Of a stretch of 64,000 nt of DNA, positions 26,107 to 35,107 are shown one piece after another. The DNA lies in the NCBI RefSeq assembly GCF_015667585.1, contig NZ_JADPEG010000007.1:62001-126000 (forward strand). Direction: 5' to 3'. The notes beneath the pieces were generated by a model. That model saw only the letters and a program-made list of their open reading frames with translations, ran no database searches and was not told where the DNA came from. Every line of letters begins with the position of its first letter. The stretch's first letter is position 1. Made by a program: the position numbers and the translations under genes. Source of the DNA: Clostridium sp. D33t1_170424_F3 (lineage in GTDB: Bacteria > Bacillota > Clostridia > Oscillospirales > Acutalibacteraceae).

Positions 26107-27024
26107 TTATTTCAATTTGATGCGCGGATCCACAACTTTATAGAGGATGTCCACAACAACATTCATCAGTACGAGCAGAGTCGCAAGAAAAATCGTGGTG
26201 CTCATCACCATTGGGTAATCACGGCCGGTGATGCAGTTGATAAATTCACGGCCCAGTCCAGGTATGTTGAAAATCTTTTCAACAACAAAACTGCCGGACA
26301 CTGTATAAGCGAGCAGCGGACCTGCATAGGTAATTACCGGAATGATCGCGTTGCGAAGCGCGTGCTTAAACAACATGCTGAATTTGCTGACGCCTTTCGC
26401 CCGCGCCGTGCGGATATAGTCCTGATTGAGTGCATCCAGCATGCTGGAACGCATCAGACGGGTGATATATGCCATTGGGTAGAACGCTAATGTAAAGACA
26501 GGCAAAATATAATGCATCGGCGTCGACAAGCCCATGGTTGGCAGCCATTTTAACTCCACACCGAAAATACGCATCAGGGTTGACGCCACCACAAAGCTTG
26601 GTACGGCGATACCCAATGTGGAAACCACCATGATCAGCTGGTCGCCCCATTTCCCGCGCAGCCTCGCCGCCAGAGAGCCCAAAGCTGTTCCCGCAACGAT
26701 CGCCAGTAAAATGGAGATACCGCCCAACTTTGCGGACGTCGGGAACGTGGAAAAGATGATGTCGTTTGCGGTTCTTCCCTTTTGCTTCAGGGAAAGACCC
26801 AGGTCGCCCTGCAACAGCCCGCTCATATAATTGATATACTGCTGGGGCTTGGACACATTTAAGCCGTACTTGGCCTCCAACGCGGCCTGCGTAGCCGGCG
26901 TCACCGCTTTTTCACTCATAAACGGACCACCGGGAATCAGGTTCATCAGAGTAAATGTGATGACGGAGATCAGAAAAATGGTCAAAAGTGCGTAGCCAAT
27001 ACGCTTGCATACATATTTAGTCAA
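26107..27024 (-). CDS. oppB: Oligopeptide ABC transporter permease OppB
   Basis: This 305-residue permease starts at a TTG codon (27022-27024; LTKYVCKRIGYALLTIF), with AAGGAG ten bases upstream, giving almost exactly the usual OppB length. A longer open frame upstream to 27177 is not conserved. DYIRTARAKGVSKFSMLFKH is the ABC-coupling loop. Six membrane segments are evident. It is first in oppBCDFA, with a leader of roughly 295 nt from the promoter at 27325. Confidence 0.94.
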   Translation of the reverse strand: MTKYVCKRIGYALLTIFLISVITFTLMNLIPGGPFMSEKAVTPATQAALEAKYGLNVSKPQQYINYMSGLLQGDLGLSLKQKGRTANDIIFSTFPTSAKLGGISILLAIVAGTALGSLAARLRGKWGDQLIMVVSTLGIAVPSFVVASTLMRIFGVELKWLPTMGLSTPMHYILPVFTLAFYPMAYITRLMRSSMLDALNQDYIRTARAKGVSKFSMLFKHALRNAIIPVITYAGPLLAYTVSGSFVVEKIFNIPGLGREFINCITGRDYPMVMSTTIFLATLLVLMNVVVDILYKVVDPRIKLK

Positions 27025-27284
27025 TGCTTTGCCACTCCTTAACTGTTTTTTTGCATTTTCTTCCCTCTGTAAAATCAAAATTCCATCTCTGTCAAAGACC
27101 GTAGGGTTCTGCGTCTTGCCATGACATAAACCCACCCGCAACCATTCTGTACAAGACGACGATGTAAAACAAAGCATATCTTACAGAAAATATGTCGAAA
27201 AATGGAATAAAATATTAACATTTTTATATTGTAACATAGATACAAACGCAATTCAATAGGAATTGATTGCTATAATACCAAATA

Positions 27285-27314
27285 GGGCACCTCCATCCTC
27301 GGACGTACCCTATC
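27285..27314 (-). promoter_or_regulatory. 5'-end hairpin in the oppB leader
   Basis: On the minus strand GATAGGGTAC and GTGCCCTATT pair around a GA-rich loop, starting a few bases after the predicted transcription start. It could stabilise the mRNA or be the base of a regulatory structure. Confidence 0.45.
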
Positions 27315-27324
27315 AATGGTTACC

Positions 27325-27353
27325 ATTATACCAAGCACGTCTCTGTTTTGCAA
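27325..27353 (-). promoter_or_regulatory. Promoter of oppBCDFA
   Basis: On the minus strand TTGCAA (27348-27353), 17 bp, perfect TATAAT (27325-27330). Confidence 0.7.
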
Positions 27354-27718
27354 GATGCAAATGATGGATTTTCATAATCATAAATAATATATTCACAAAC
27401 TCTGGAAAAGCAGTGCGTTTTTCCAAAAATCATTGTCTGCGTAAAAATAATTTGCAGGATAATTTTAGAAAACTTGCAAATAGTCGCTTTATATTTCTAA
27501 AATAAACATTATCAGGGCATTATTTGTCACTGAAAGCTTTGCATTATTTATCAGAGTCAATGCAAAGCGTATATTTCTGAATCGAGATGTAAAATATTTT
27601 ATCATAGCTGATCATCCAAACAATTCCAATTATGCAGGAAAATCAAAAAAATGTATATACAATTTGTATTTTAGACTTCAATTATACAAATACTTATTGT
27701 GACTGAAAATAGTATGAA

Positions 27719-27755
27719 AACAGGTCCCTGAAAGAATTCCTTCCAAGGACCTGTT
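27719..27755 (-). terminator. Terminator of the PTS EIIA gene
   Basis: AACAGGTCC and GGACCTGTT (27719-27727 with 27747-27755) form a stem followed by TTTTC on the minus strand. Confidence 0.75.
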
Positions 27756-27764
27756 CATATTTTC

Positions 27765-28241
27765 TTATTTCTTTTTATAGGTCATAACCGTCGTCTGTCC
27801 CGCCGTGACGTCCCCGGTAATGGCGTCAAAACTCTTCAGGTCGTCCAGATTGGTAATGATGCAGGGAGAAATTGTCTGGAAACCCTTTGCGGAGATTGCG
27901 TCAATATCCATATCCATCAGTTTATCACCCACAGAAACATGGTCTCCCACTTTAACATGGCAGGTAAAACCCTCTCCGTTCAGCTTAACTGTATCAATTC
28001 CCAGATGCACAAGCACCTCTACGCCGTCGTCCGTCTCGATGCCGAGCGCATGGAAGGTATGCGCCACCTGCGCAATGGTACCGGAAACCGGGGAAAGCAC
28101 CGTATTGCTGGACGGAATCACAGCGATGCCGTCTCCCAAGACCTTTCCGGAAAACACCGGATCCGGCACCTCTGTAATCGGCACAGCCTTACCTGTCTGC
28201 GGCGCCATCATTTTGCTTTCTTTTTTACCAAACAGTCCCAT
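27765..28241 (-). CDS. crr: PTS sugar transporter EIIA component (glucose type)
   Basis: This 158-residue cytoplasmic phosphocarrier belongs to the EIIA-Glc family. His79 in VEVLVHLGIDTV is the phosphorylation site and His64 in HTFHALGIET the second active-site histidine. It receives phosphate from HPr and passes it to the EIIB domain of the adjacent permease, which lacks its own EIIA. GGAGG lies eight bases before the ATG. A strong hairpin separates it from the permease gene, so it may be expressed at a different level. The N-terminal stretch to residue 20 is poorly conserved. Confidence 0.94.
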   Translation of the reverse strand: MGLFGKKESKMMAPQTGKAVPITEVPDPVFSGKVLGDGIAVIPSSNTVLSPVSGTIAQVAHTFHALGIETDDGVEVLVHLGIDTVKLNGEGFTCHVKVGDHVSVGDKLMDMDIDAISAKGFQTISPCIITNLDDLKSFDAITGDVTAGQTTVMTYKKK

Positions 28242-28302
28242 ACTAAATACCTCCTATTTGTCTTTCAATATCTTTCCAACAATCCAAAAGGTTATCCATG
28301 TG

Positions 28303-28343
28303 AAAACAGCAGCCCCCCTTGTTCGCATGAGGGGGACTGCTGT
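28303..28343 (-). terminator. Terminator or attenuator between the EIICB and EIIA genes
   Basis: ACAGCAGcCCCCCT pairs with AGGGGGaCTGCTGT and is followed by TTTTC on the minus strand. It lies inside what otherwise looks like one PTS operon. Confidence 0.75.
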
Positions 28344-28376
28344 GCATCAAAGAGCCAATCCGGCTCCTTTCCTATC

Positions 28377-29828
28377 TTACAGGAATTTCTTCATCGCATC
28401 GACAAGGGCTTCCGCCTTTGTGCCAACAATAACCTGTGTAACCTGATCGCCAGCCTTCATAACGCCGGAAGCGCCCAGTGCCTTAAAGGTTTTTTCTTCG
28501 ATCTTCTTGTTGCTGACAAGAACCAGACGAATGCGGGTAATGCAGGACTCGATCTCTTTGATGTTCTCTTTGCCGCCAAGAGCCTCTATGTACTTTTTGG
28601 CAAGGCCGTCATAGCCCTGGTCTTTGACCAGTTTGGAGAAGCCTTCTGCTTCTTCATCGTCGTCATCCTCACGGCCCGGAGTCTTGAGGTTGAACTTGAC
28701 GATGCAGAAACGGAAAATGACATAATACAGAACGCCGACTACCAGGCCGATCGGAATCAGCATCCACGGATTCTGCGCAAGCGGCACCCAGGAACTGAAG
28801 AACAGATCTGCAAAACCTGCGCTGAAATTAAAGCCTGCACGTACCGGCAGAGCTGCAACAACCGCCATGGAAATACCGGTCAGAATCGCATGAACCACAT
28901 ACAGAGCCGGTGCAAGGAACATGAATGCGAATTCCAACGGCTCGGTAACGCCGCTGACGAATGCGCACAGTGCGCCGGAGAAGAGAAGACCGCCGGCAAT
29001 GCTCTTCTTGCTGGGCTTCGCAGTGTGATACATTGCCAAAGCAGCAGCCGGAAGACCAAACATCATGACCGGGAAGAAACCGGACATATACATACCAGTG
29101 ACGCCATATTCGCCGGTGCCGCCCCAGAAGTTTCCAAGGTCATTGATGCCGGCAACGTCAAACCAGAATACGGAGTTCAACGCATGGTGCAGACCAACCG
29201 GGATCAGCAGTCTGTTGAAGAAGCCATAGATACCGGCTCCAACTGCACCCAGGCTGATGATGGACTTACCAAGCGCTACCAGCGCGTTGTAAACCACCGG
29301 CCATACGAAGAAGAGGATCAATGCCAAAACAATGCTGAACAGCGCGGTAACGATTGCGACAGAACGCTTGCCGCTGAAGAAGGACAGCGCCTCCGGCAGC
29401 TTGGTGTTCTTAAACTTGTTGTAGCAGATTGCGCCAACAACGCCGCACAGGATACCGATAAACTGGTTGTTTACTTTGCTGAACGCCGCGTCGGCTTCGC
29501 CGCCGATCAGAACGCCGACAACGCCGGGGCTCAGGATCTGCTGAACCATCAGCCAGGAAACCAGACCAGCGAGAGCAGATGTGCCTTCATGATCATCACT
29601 CAAACCAATTGCAACACCAATTGCGAACAGGATCGGCATGTTGTCGATAATTGCGCCGCCGGCTTTCACCAGGAAGAACGCAATCGGGTTGGGATCGCCT
29701 ACACCGGACATAACAGAAGAACTGATCATGTAACCAATGCCCATCAGGATACCTGCTGCAGGCAAGCAGGCGATTGGAAGCATCAAAGCTTTACCTAGCT
29801 TTTGAAGCTTTGCAAGGACTTTTTGCAT
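28377..29828 (-). CDS. PTS sugar permease EIICB, glucose/N-acetylglucosamine family (NagE-like)
   Basis: This 483-residue membrane permease has an EIIC domain with about ten membrane segments (residues 1-390) and a C-terminal EIIB domain with phosphocysteine Cys429 in ESCITRIRLVL. An acidic linker (REDDDDEEAEG) joins them. The EIIC signatures IPVGLHHALNSVFW, GMYMSGFFPVMMFGLPAA and GVTEPLEFAFMFLAP are closer to NagE/NagP than to PtsG in my reading, so N-acetylglucosamine is the likelier substrate, but glucose cannot be excluded. It follows ptsI by about 60 bp with GGAGG before the ATG. Confidence 0.9.
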   Translation of the reverse strand: MQKVLAKLQKLGKALMLPIACLPAAGILMGIGYMISSSVMSGVGDPNPIAFFLVKAGGAIIDNMPILFAIGVAIGLSDDHEGTSALAGLVSWLMVQQILSPGVVGVLIGGEADAAFSKVNNQFIGILCGVVGAICYNKFKNTKLPEALSFFSGKRSVAIVTALFSIVLALILFFVWPVVYNALVALGKSIISLGAVGAGIYGFFNRLLIPVGLHHALNSVFWFDVAGINDLGNFWGGTGEYGVTGMYMSGFFPVMMFGLPAAALAMYHTAKPSKKSIAGGLLFSGALCAFVSGVTEPLEFAFMFLAPALYVVHAILTGISMAVVAALPVRAGFNFSAGFADLFFSSWVPLAQNPWMLIPIGLVVGVLYYVIFRFCIVKFNLKTPGREDDDDEEAEGFSKLVKDQGYDGLAKKYIEALGGKENIKEIESCITRIRLVLVSNKKIEEKTFKALGASGVMKAGDQVTQVIVGTKAEALVDAMKKFL

Positions 29829-29864
29829 AAGTTTTACCTCCTCAATAAAATGAATTTAATATCA

Positions 29865-29884
29865 AACCAGGCCGGAGCCTGGTT
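29865..29884 (-). promoter_or_regulatory. Small hairpin between ptsI and the EIICB gene
   Basis: AACCAGGC and GCCTGGTT form an 8-bp stem with a four-base loop right after the ptsI stop. No proper U run follows, so it is an attenuation or processing element at most. Confidence 0.4.
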
Positions 29885-29890
29885 TTCGAC

Positions 29891-31528
29891 TTAATCCAGC
29901 TGCTGCACCGTCTTACGCAGCTCTAATACCGCAGACGGCGTAACGGAAAGCTCATCCACGCCGATTTCCAAATAAAATTTGGTCAACGCCGTATCTGCCG
30001 CGGATTCTCCGCAGATTCCAATCCAGATACCGGCCTTCTTCGCGTTCTCCACAGACATTTGAATCATGCGGAGCACCGCGGGATGGCGCGGGTCGTACAT
30101 CTCGGATATGGAGGGATTCATGCGGTCTACCGCGAGGGTGTACTGCGTCAGATCGTTGGTGCCGATACTGAAGAAATCCACCTCTTTTGCAAGCAGGTCG
30201 CTCAGCACCGCCGACGCGGGCGTTTCAATCATAATACCCAATTCAAAATCGGGCGCAAACGCAATCTTTTCTTCTTCCAATTCGTGTTTAACCTGTTCCA
30301 CCATACCTTTGATTTCCTGTACCTGCTCCACCGATGTGATCATCGGGAACATGATGGCCAGCTTACCAAAGGCGGAGGCGCGAAGCAGGGCGCGGAGCTG
30401 TGTGACAAACAACTCTTTTCGATCCAGGCTGATGCGGATCGCACGATAACCCATAGCCGGGTTCTCTTCCTTGGGGATGTTCAGGTAAGGCACCTGTTTA
30501 TCCGCGCCCAAATCCAGCGTACGGATAATGACGCGCTTCCCGTCCATCTTCTCCAGGACCGTCTTGTAAGCTTCAAACTGCTGTTCTTCCGTCGGGAAAT
30601 CGTCGCTTTCCATGTAAAGGAACTCACTGCGGAACAGGCCGACGCCGTCCGCGTCGTTTTCCAAGACCATTTCGACGTCGCTCGGATGGCCGATATTGGC
30701 GTTGATCTCAATTTCCGCGCCGCTTTTGGTAACGGCTTTGGTTCCCTTCAACTGCTGCAGCTCCTGCTGATGCTGTAAGAACTGCTCTCTCTTTTGCTCA
30801 TAAGCCTTCAGAGTAGCTTCGTCCGGGTCAATGACAATCGTACCCTCGCTGCCGTCCACAATGGTCACCACGCCGTTCTGAAGGGCCGCAAAACTATCGC
30901 ACAGGCCAACCACTGCGGGAATTCCCATTGTGCGCGCCAGAATGGCGGAATGGGAGCTTTTAGAGCCCTGCTCTGTCACAAAGGCCAGAACCATACTTTT
31001 GTCCATCTGAACCGTCTCGCTGGGCATTAAATCGGACGCCGCGACGATCGCTTCTGTTTTAAGACTGTCCAGTCCGCTTTCCAGTTCGGGATTCAAGCAT
31101 CCCAAAACCCTCTTGGATATATCTATGACGTCCGCGCTGCGGGCTTTCATATATTCGTCGTCCATCTGCGCAAACATTTCAGAGAACTGTTGCGCGGCCT
31201 TCCAAACGGCATATTCCGCGTTAACCTTCTCATCTTTGATGCAGTCCTGAATCGCATCGAAGAAATCGTCGTCCTGCAGCATCATGATGTGGATCTGGAA
31301 GATCATCGAGTTTTCTTCTCCCACGCGCTTCAGAGCTTTTAAATAAATTTTGTTCAGCTCCTTGACCGCTTCTTCTTTTGCGGCGTCCACGCGTTCCAAT
31401 TCCTTCTCCACATCTGTAATGGACTGCTTGCTGATTTTATCGTCAAGTTTCACACATAATTTTAATTTTCCAATTGCCACGCCTTTTGAGGCGGCAATTC
31501 CTTTTATGGTATTCACATCGCTCACCAC
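29891..31528 (-). CDS. ptsI: Phosphoenolpyruvate-protein phosphotransferase (PTS enzyme I)
   Basis: This ~545-residue enzyme phosphorylates HPr using phosphoenolpyruvate. The phosphohistidine His193 lies in GSKSSHSAILAR, where family members usually have GGRTSHTAIMAR. The C-terminal TIM-barrel active site has SIGTNDLTQYTLAVDR and the catalytic Cys in GICGE. The start is uncertain: three GTG codons (31528, 31525, 31516) are possible and none has a strong Shine-Dalgarno; the third gives the commonest N-terminus. No ptsH is in the window. A consensus promoter lies at 31588-31616. Confidence 0.93.
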   Translation of the reverse strand: MVSDVNTIKGIAASKGVAIGKLKLCVKLDDKISKQSITDVEKELERVDAAKEEAVKELNKIYLKALKRVGEENSMIFQIHIMMLQDDDFFDAIQDCIKDEKVNAEYAVWKAAQQFSEMFAQMDDEYMKARSADVIDISKRVLGCLNPELESGLDSLKTEAIVAASDLMPSETVQMDKSMVLAFVTEQGSKSSHSAILARTMGIPAVVGLCDSFAALQNGVVTIVDGSEGTIVIDPDEATLKAYEQKREQFLQHQQELQQLKGTKAVTKSGAEIEINANIGHPSDVEMVLENDADGVGLFRSEFLYMESDDFPTEEQQFEAYKTVLEKMDGKRVIIRTLDLGADKQVPYLNIPKEENPAMGYRAIRISLDRKELFVTQLRALLRASAFGKLAIMFPMITSVEQVQEIKGMVEQVKHELEEEKIAFAPDFELGIMIETPASAVLSDLLAKEVDFFSIGTNDLTQYTLAVDRMNPSISEMYDPRHPAVLRMIQMSVENAKKAGIWIGICGESAADTALTKFYLEIGVDELSVTPSAVLELRKTVQQLD

Positions 31529-31876
31529 TTTCTATCCGTTTTCACGGTCCATGCAACAACTGTGAACATTCTGTTAATGTAATATTTATATTAAGGCTTT
31601 TTCATGAAATTGTCAATATGTTTCAAAAAAAAGCAGACGTATTGGTAAATCTTGTCCATTTTCGTACAAAATGCCTTGCCATCCATGGCGCTCCATCCAT
31701 AAAATGACAAAAAAAGCATTGATCAAACAAAAACCGTCAATCAAATCGAACGCCGGATAATGGAAATGCGCGTTTTTCCTATCATATTTTGTTTATGAAT
31801 CGTCACATTGTACAAATGCCTGCATTTTACCATTGATTAGCGCATCCACATATTGCCGAAAAAATTTAAAAAGAAA
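31529..31876. other. ptsI upstream region
   Basis: About 350 bp between the S-layer-gene terminator and ptsI hold the ptsI promoter. Otherwise I see only AT-rich sequence, with no antiterminator (RAT-like) hairpin that I could identify. Confidence 0.5.
31588..31616 (-). promoter_or_regulatory. Promoter of ptsI
   Basis: On the minus strand perfect TTGACA (31611-31616), 17 bp, TAATAT (31588-31593). Confidence 0.7.
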
Positions 31877-31906
31877 TGGCGGCCCAAGCTTTCGCTTGAA
31901 CCGCCA
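31877..31906 (-). terminator. Terminator of the large surface-protein gene
   Basis: TGGCGG..CAAGC with loop GAAA and GCTTG..CCGCCA, then TTTCTTTTT on the minus strand. Confidence 0.88.
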
Positions 31907-31957
31907 CTCTAATAAACACGGCCGTTATACAGTCATGTTCGATTGTTTAAAAGGTTC

Positions 31958-34780
31958 TTATTTCACAGTAACTGTGCAAACCTTCACGCCATTGACATAG
32001 ACGCCGGTGCTCTGGCCAGCAACGTTCTGCGCATAAACTGCGAAGTAGTAATCGTTGCCGTCGATCTTGCCAGCCTGGGTCTTCAGAACATCGCCATTAC
32101 CAACGGTAAAGGACGGAGCTGCCGGAGCAGTGATCTTGAAGACATAGCGGCTGCCAGCGGTCAGGTCAAAGTCAACAGTAGTATCGGAGGTAACAACCGG
32201 AGCTGTAACCTTGATGACAAACAGCTTGGTAGCAACCTGGCCAGGAACAGTCGCGTACACACCAGCGGTGGTGCCGACAGCGCCCGTAGCCTTAATAGTG
32301 TAAGTTGCCTGCGCGTTCGCAAACGGAGTCTTTACAGCGTGAACCGCAACATCAGCAGTGCCGATGGTTACCGGAGCCTCAATAGAGGAGTTCACAACGA
32401 AGTCCTTGGTGGAGCCCTGCGGAACCTCTACGATGCCGGAGAGATCGCTGGAAACCGGAACTTCCTTAATCGCGTTTACGGTGCACTTAGCGGAATCATA
32501 ATCTTCCAGAGCGTCGCCATCTTTGTCAACAACAGTTGCATAGAGATCGAAGCTGTTGGAGGTTGCATAAACATCGTCATAATCCTTGACAGCGATGTTC
32601 AGAGTTGCGCCATCTGCAGTGATATCAAAGATATCCTTGTCAGCGTCGCTGAAATCCCAAACAACGGAAGCGCCAGTCGGCAGAGAGGTGCTTGCCGGAT
32701 AATTGGAAACAGTAACGGTATTGGAGAAGCCCTTAGCAATCGTGACCTCAGATTTATCCAAAGCAACGCCTGCAAAGGAAACGCTCTTTACGAGGAAGGA
32801 ATCTGTGTCCTTATCAACAGACTTCTTCTCCATCTTAAAGCCGATACCCTCGAAGGAATCTACATCAGCTGCATCTTTAGCCGCTGTGAAAGCAACATCG
32901 CCAACATTGACATTTGCACCAGCCAGTCTGAGTTTCACACTACCAGAAACGCCATCTGTGATGTGCAGTTTGCCAGCCGGAACAATCAGTTTACCATCGC
33001 CAGAAAGGCTCTCAACAGTCACAGAATCTTTGAACTCAATGGAACCATCTTCAGCAATATCCAGTGTATCCATGTTGGAAGCACCTTCAACTACAACGGT
33101 GGAATCTTCATCAACTGTAACATCACCAGCATTTACAATGCTCGGCAACTTGCCTTCAAAGCTCTCAAAGTTTACAGCACCTTCATAAGCGCAGTCCAAT
33201 TTGCCAATTTCAATACCGCTGTCGGACAAAGTCAACTCGCCATCGTCCTTCAGAACAACATTAGCAATCTGAATCTTTGCATCGTCGCTGTCCTTCTCAA
33301 CCTTCAGCTTCTTCGCTTCAATTGTACCGGAGATAACGGTATTAATATCATCATCTTCCGCATTGATGGTAACACCATCATCACTATCATTTGTGATATT
33401 GCCGCTTACAGTACCACCCTTAATCTCGATCGCACCGTCCGCCTCAACAGATGTTACACGGCCTTCGGTCATGTCGAAGTCGCCCAGAATATCGATTGCA
33501 CCAGCAGTAGCACCCTCACTAATGGAAACATCAGTTACATCGCTGATATCGCCAACCTTCGTTTTCTCAGTAGTTGTAACCGAAACAGTAACTCCAGCAG
33601 GCTTATCGCTTGTGATCGCGCCAACACTAACATTTTCGCCCAAGCCGATAACCATCTTCTTGGCCTCACCTGTACCTGCTGCAGACGCAAGAACATTAAT
33701 GTCATAGCCGGAAACATTAACTCCGTCCATGTCGCCCCAGAACTCGACCTGCTCAGCCTTCTCTCCGGTTGCATAAACCGGTTTGCTGGCATTGCCATCT
33801 TTATCATACTCAACGCTGGTCTTTACACCATCGCCGCCAATAGTTGTTTTACTATTGTTTTTCTCAACACTTACTGCACCAAAGATATCGATCTTCTTCT
33901 GAATCGAAGCAGTGGTAGAGTCTTCTGTTGTATTGAACTTATCCTTGCTCTTGCTCTTAATGTTGAGCTTCATGGTACCATAACTCTTGCCCACATTGCG
34001 GATTGCAACAACAGCTTCGTTATCAATAGCAGCCAACTCTGCATCCGGTGTGCCTTCAAGCTTGGCAACATCTCTCTTAGTAAGAACTTCGAAGCGATTA
34101 TTACTCGGAGCCTCAACGCGAAGATCATCGCCATCGCCATTAATGTCGGTTACCTGATAATTAGCAACCAGACCGTCGCCAGCGTAAGCCTCGTAAACAG
34201 CTACATCTTTCCAAGACTGATCATTGAAAGAAATGTCAAGACTCGGAACCTGCTTACCAGCTTTACCTTCCGGAACACCCTTGATGCCTACGAACAGCGT
34301 ACCATTCTTGACAACATGAATAGTAATCTCCTTCTGGCCCTTCAGAGTAATGTCTTTGTCGTCACGAGTAATCGTCGCTTCACCGTAAACCATAATGGTC
34401 TCAGTACCGGTCTTGTCACTCTTAACCTTTGCTTCGCCATCTTTATTGATGGACAGCAGGCTGTCGCCCTTAGCATGGCGGAAAGAAAGGTCATCGGTCT
34501 CGACTTCAACATCCTTTTCTGCTTTATCAGCAGTCGTCAACGTCATGCCACCGATCAGTTCCTTCAGATCAAACAGATTCGTATTCTGGTTTTTGGGATC
34601 CTTTACCAGAGTAATCTCATCTTCAGAATCAAAGTTAGAATACTTACCGCCGCCTGTGAAGCTTGCACTACCAGCCTTCTCTGTCTTAGAAGCAGCGAAA
34701 GCAAATGTTCCCGAAAAGCTGGAGGTAATCAGCGCCATTGCGAGCACTGTAGCCAGAGCTTTTCCTGTAATTTTTCTCAT
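31958..34780 (-). CDS. Large exported beta-rich surface protein, S-layer-like
   Basis: This 940-residue protein starts with a classical signal peptide (residues 1-~30, ending FAFAAS). The rest is rich in Asp, Val, Thr, Ser, Gly and Ala and almost free of Cys. The middle (about 350-650) has short irregular turns such as SGDGKLIVPAGKLHITDG, suggestive of a beta-solenoid. The C-terminal part resembles bacterial Ig-like/beta-sandwich domains, ending NVAGQSTGVYVNGVKVCTVT-type strands. There is no LPXTG, SLH or choline-binding motif, so anchoring is unexplained. The perfect promoter, long leader and GGAGG site (nine bases before the ATG at 34780) predict very high expression, hence the S-layer or major surface-protein inference. 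An upstream in-frame start would put 15 residues before the signal and lacks a ribosome-binding site. Confidence 0.75.
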   Translation of the reverse strand: MRKITGKALATVLAMALITSSFSGTFAFAASKTEKAGSASFTGGGKYSNFDSEDEITLVKDPKNQNTNLFDLKELIGGMTLTTADKAEKDVEVETDDLSFRHAKGDSLLSINKDGEAKVKSDKTGTETIMVYGEATITRDDKDITLKGQKEITIHVVKNGTLFVGIKGVPEGKAGKQVPSLDISFNDQSWKDVAVYEAYAGDGLVANYQVTDINGDGDDLRVEAPSNNRFEVLTKRDVAKLEGTPDAELAAIDNEAVVAIRNVGKSYGTMKLNIKSKSKDKFNTTEDSTTASIQKKIDIFGAVSVEKNNSKTTIGGDGVKTSVEYDKDGNASKPVYATGEKAEQVEFWGDMDGVNVSGYDINVLASAAGTGEAKKMVIGLGENVSVGAITSDKPAGVTVSVTTTEKTKVGDISDVTDVSISEGATAGAIDILGDFDMTEGRVTSVEADGAIEIKGGTVSGNITNDSDDGVTINAEDDDINTVISGTIEAKKLKVEKDSDDAKIQIANVVLKDDGELTLSDSGIEIGKLDCAYEGAVNFESFEGKLPSIVNAGDVTVDEDSTVVVEGASNMDTLDIAEDGSIEFKDSVTVESLSGDGKLIVPAGKLHITDGVSGSVKLRLAGANVNVGDVAFTAAKDAADVDSFEGIGFKMEKKSVDKDTDSFLVKSVSFAGVALDKSEVTIAKGFSNTVTVSNYPASTSLPTGASVVWDFSDADKDIFDITADGATLNIAVKDYDDVYATSNSFDLYATVVDKDGDALEDYDSAKCTVNAIKEVPVSSDLSGIVEVPQGSTKDFVVNSSIEAPVTIGTADVAVHAVKTPFANAQATYTIKATGAVGTTAGVYATVPGQVATKLFVIKVTAPVVTSDTTVDFDLTAGSRYVFKITAPAAPSFTVGNGDVLKTQAGKIDGNDYYFAVYAQNVAGQSTGVYVNGVKVCTVTVK

Positions 34781-35107
34781 CCTTTGTGTCCTCCTTAAAA
34801 TCGTCGTGTGCGTTTTGAAACGCAATACTTAAAAAACAACATATTGAAAAGTCACGGACGTTAACAGGATGGCCCCTGACGAAGATGCATCCGCTGTGTC
34901 CTTCCAGATGGCGCTAGAACAACACGAATCAAACACATCTCTCATATGTTTACTTGGATTATAAGATATTTGTTTCGCAATGTCAAGTGCGTAAAATACA
35001 ATATTTTTTCATTTATCAGCCGAAAAAGCCGCATCAGCGCTGGCTTTCTGCCGTTTTGGCAGCATTTCCATTAAAATATTGGCAGAGCTGCCATCGCACG
35101 CCAGTCA
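34781..35107 (-). other. Leader and promoter region of the surface-protein gene
   Basis: The promoter at 34958-34986 gives a leader of about 170 nt, containing a GCGTTTTGAAACGC hairpin near 34810-34826. Beyond the promoter, 35028-35044 holds a weak GCC..GGC hairpin followed by TTTTTCGG on the minus strand that may terminate the metallo-beta-lactamase-fold gene. Confidence 0.5.
34958..34986 (-). promoter_or_regulatory. Perfect consensus sigma-A promoter of the surface-protein gene
   Basis: On the minus strand TTGACA (34981-34986), exactly 17 bp, TATAAT (34958-34963): both hexamers match the consensus completely. Confidence 0.85.

Larger units (their letters stand above)
27025..27764. other. 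Long AT-rich intergenic region opp / crr
   Basis: About 740 bp hold the oppB leader (to about 27318), its promoter (27325-27353), a hairpin at the very 5' end of the leader and the terminator of the EIIA gene (27719-27755). Between 27354 and 27718 I see nothing beyond AT-rich sequence with many short T runs. Confidence 0.55.

Noticed and set aside
27025-27320. A known riboswitch or T-box in the oppB leader
   Set aside because: I looked for T-box (TGGN with AGGGTGG-like antiterminator), SAM, lysine and cyclic-di-GMP motifs and could not find convincing conserved boxes.
27939-29798. A 619-codon open frame antisense to the PTS permease
   Set aside because: Shadow of the GC-rich minus-strand genes; no ribosome-binding site or domain.
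31943-34798. A 951-codon open frame on the plus strand opposite the surface-protein gene
   Set aside because: It mirrors the minus-strand gene, has low-complexity Asn/Ile/Ser/Cys composition, no ribosome-binding site and no recognisable domain; the minus frame has a signal peptide, promoter and terminator.
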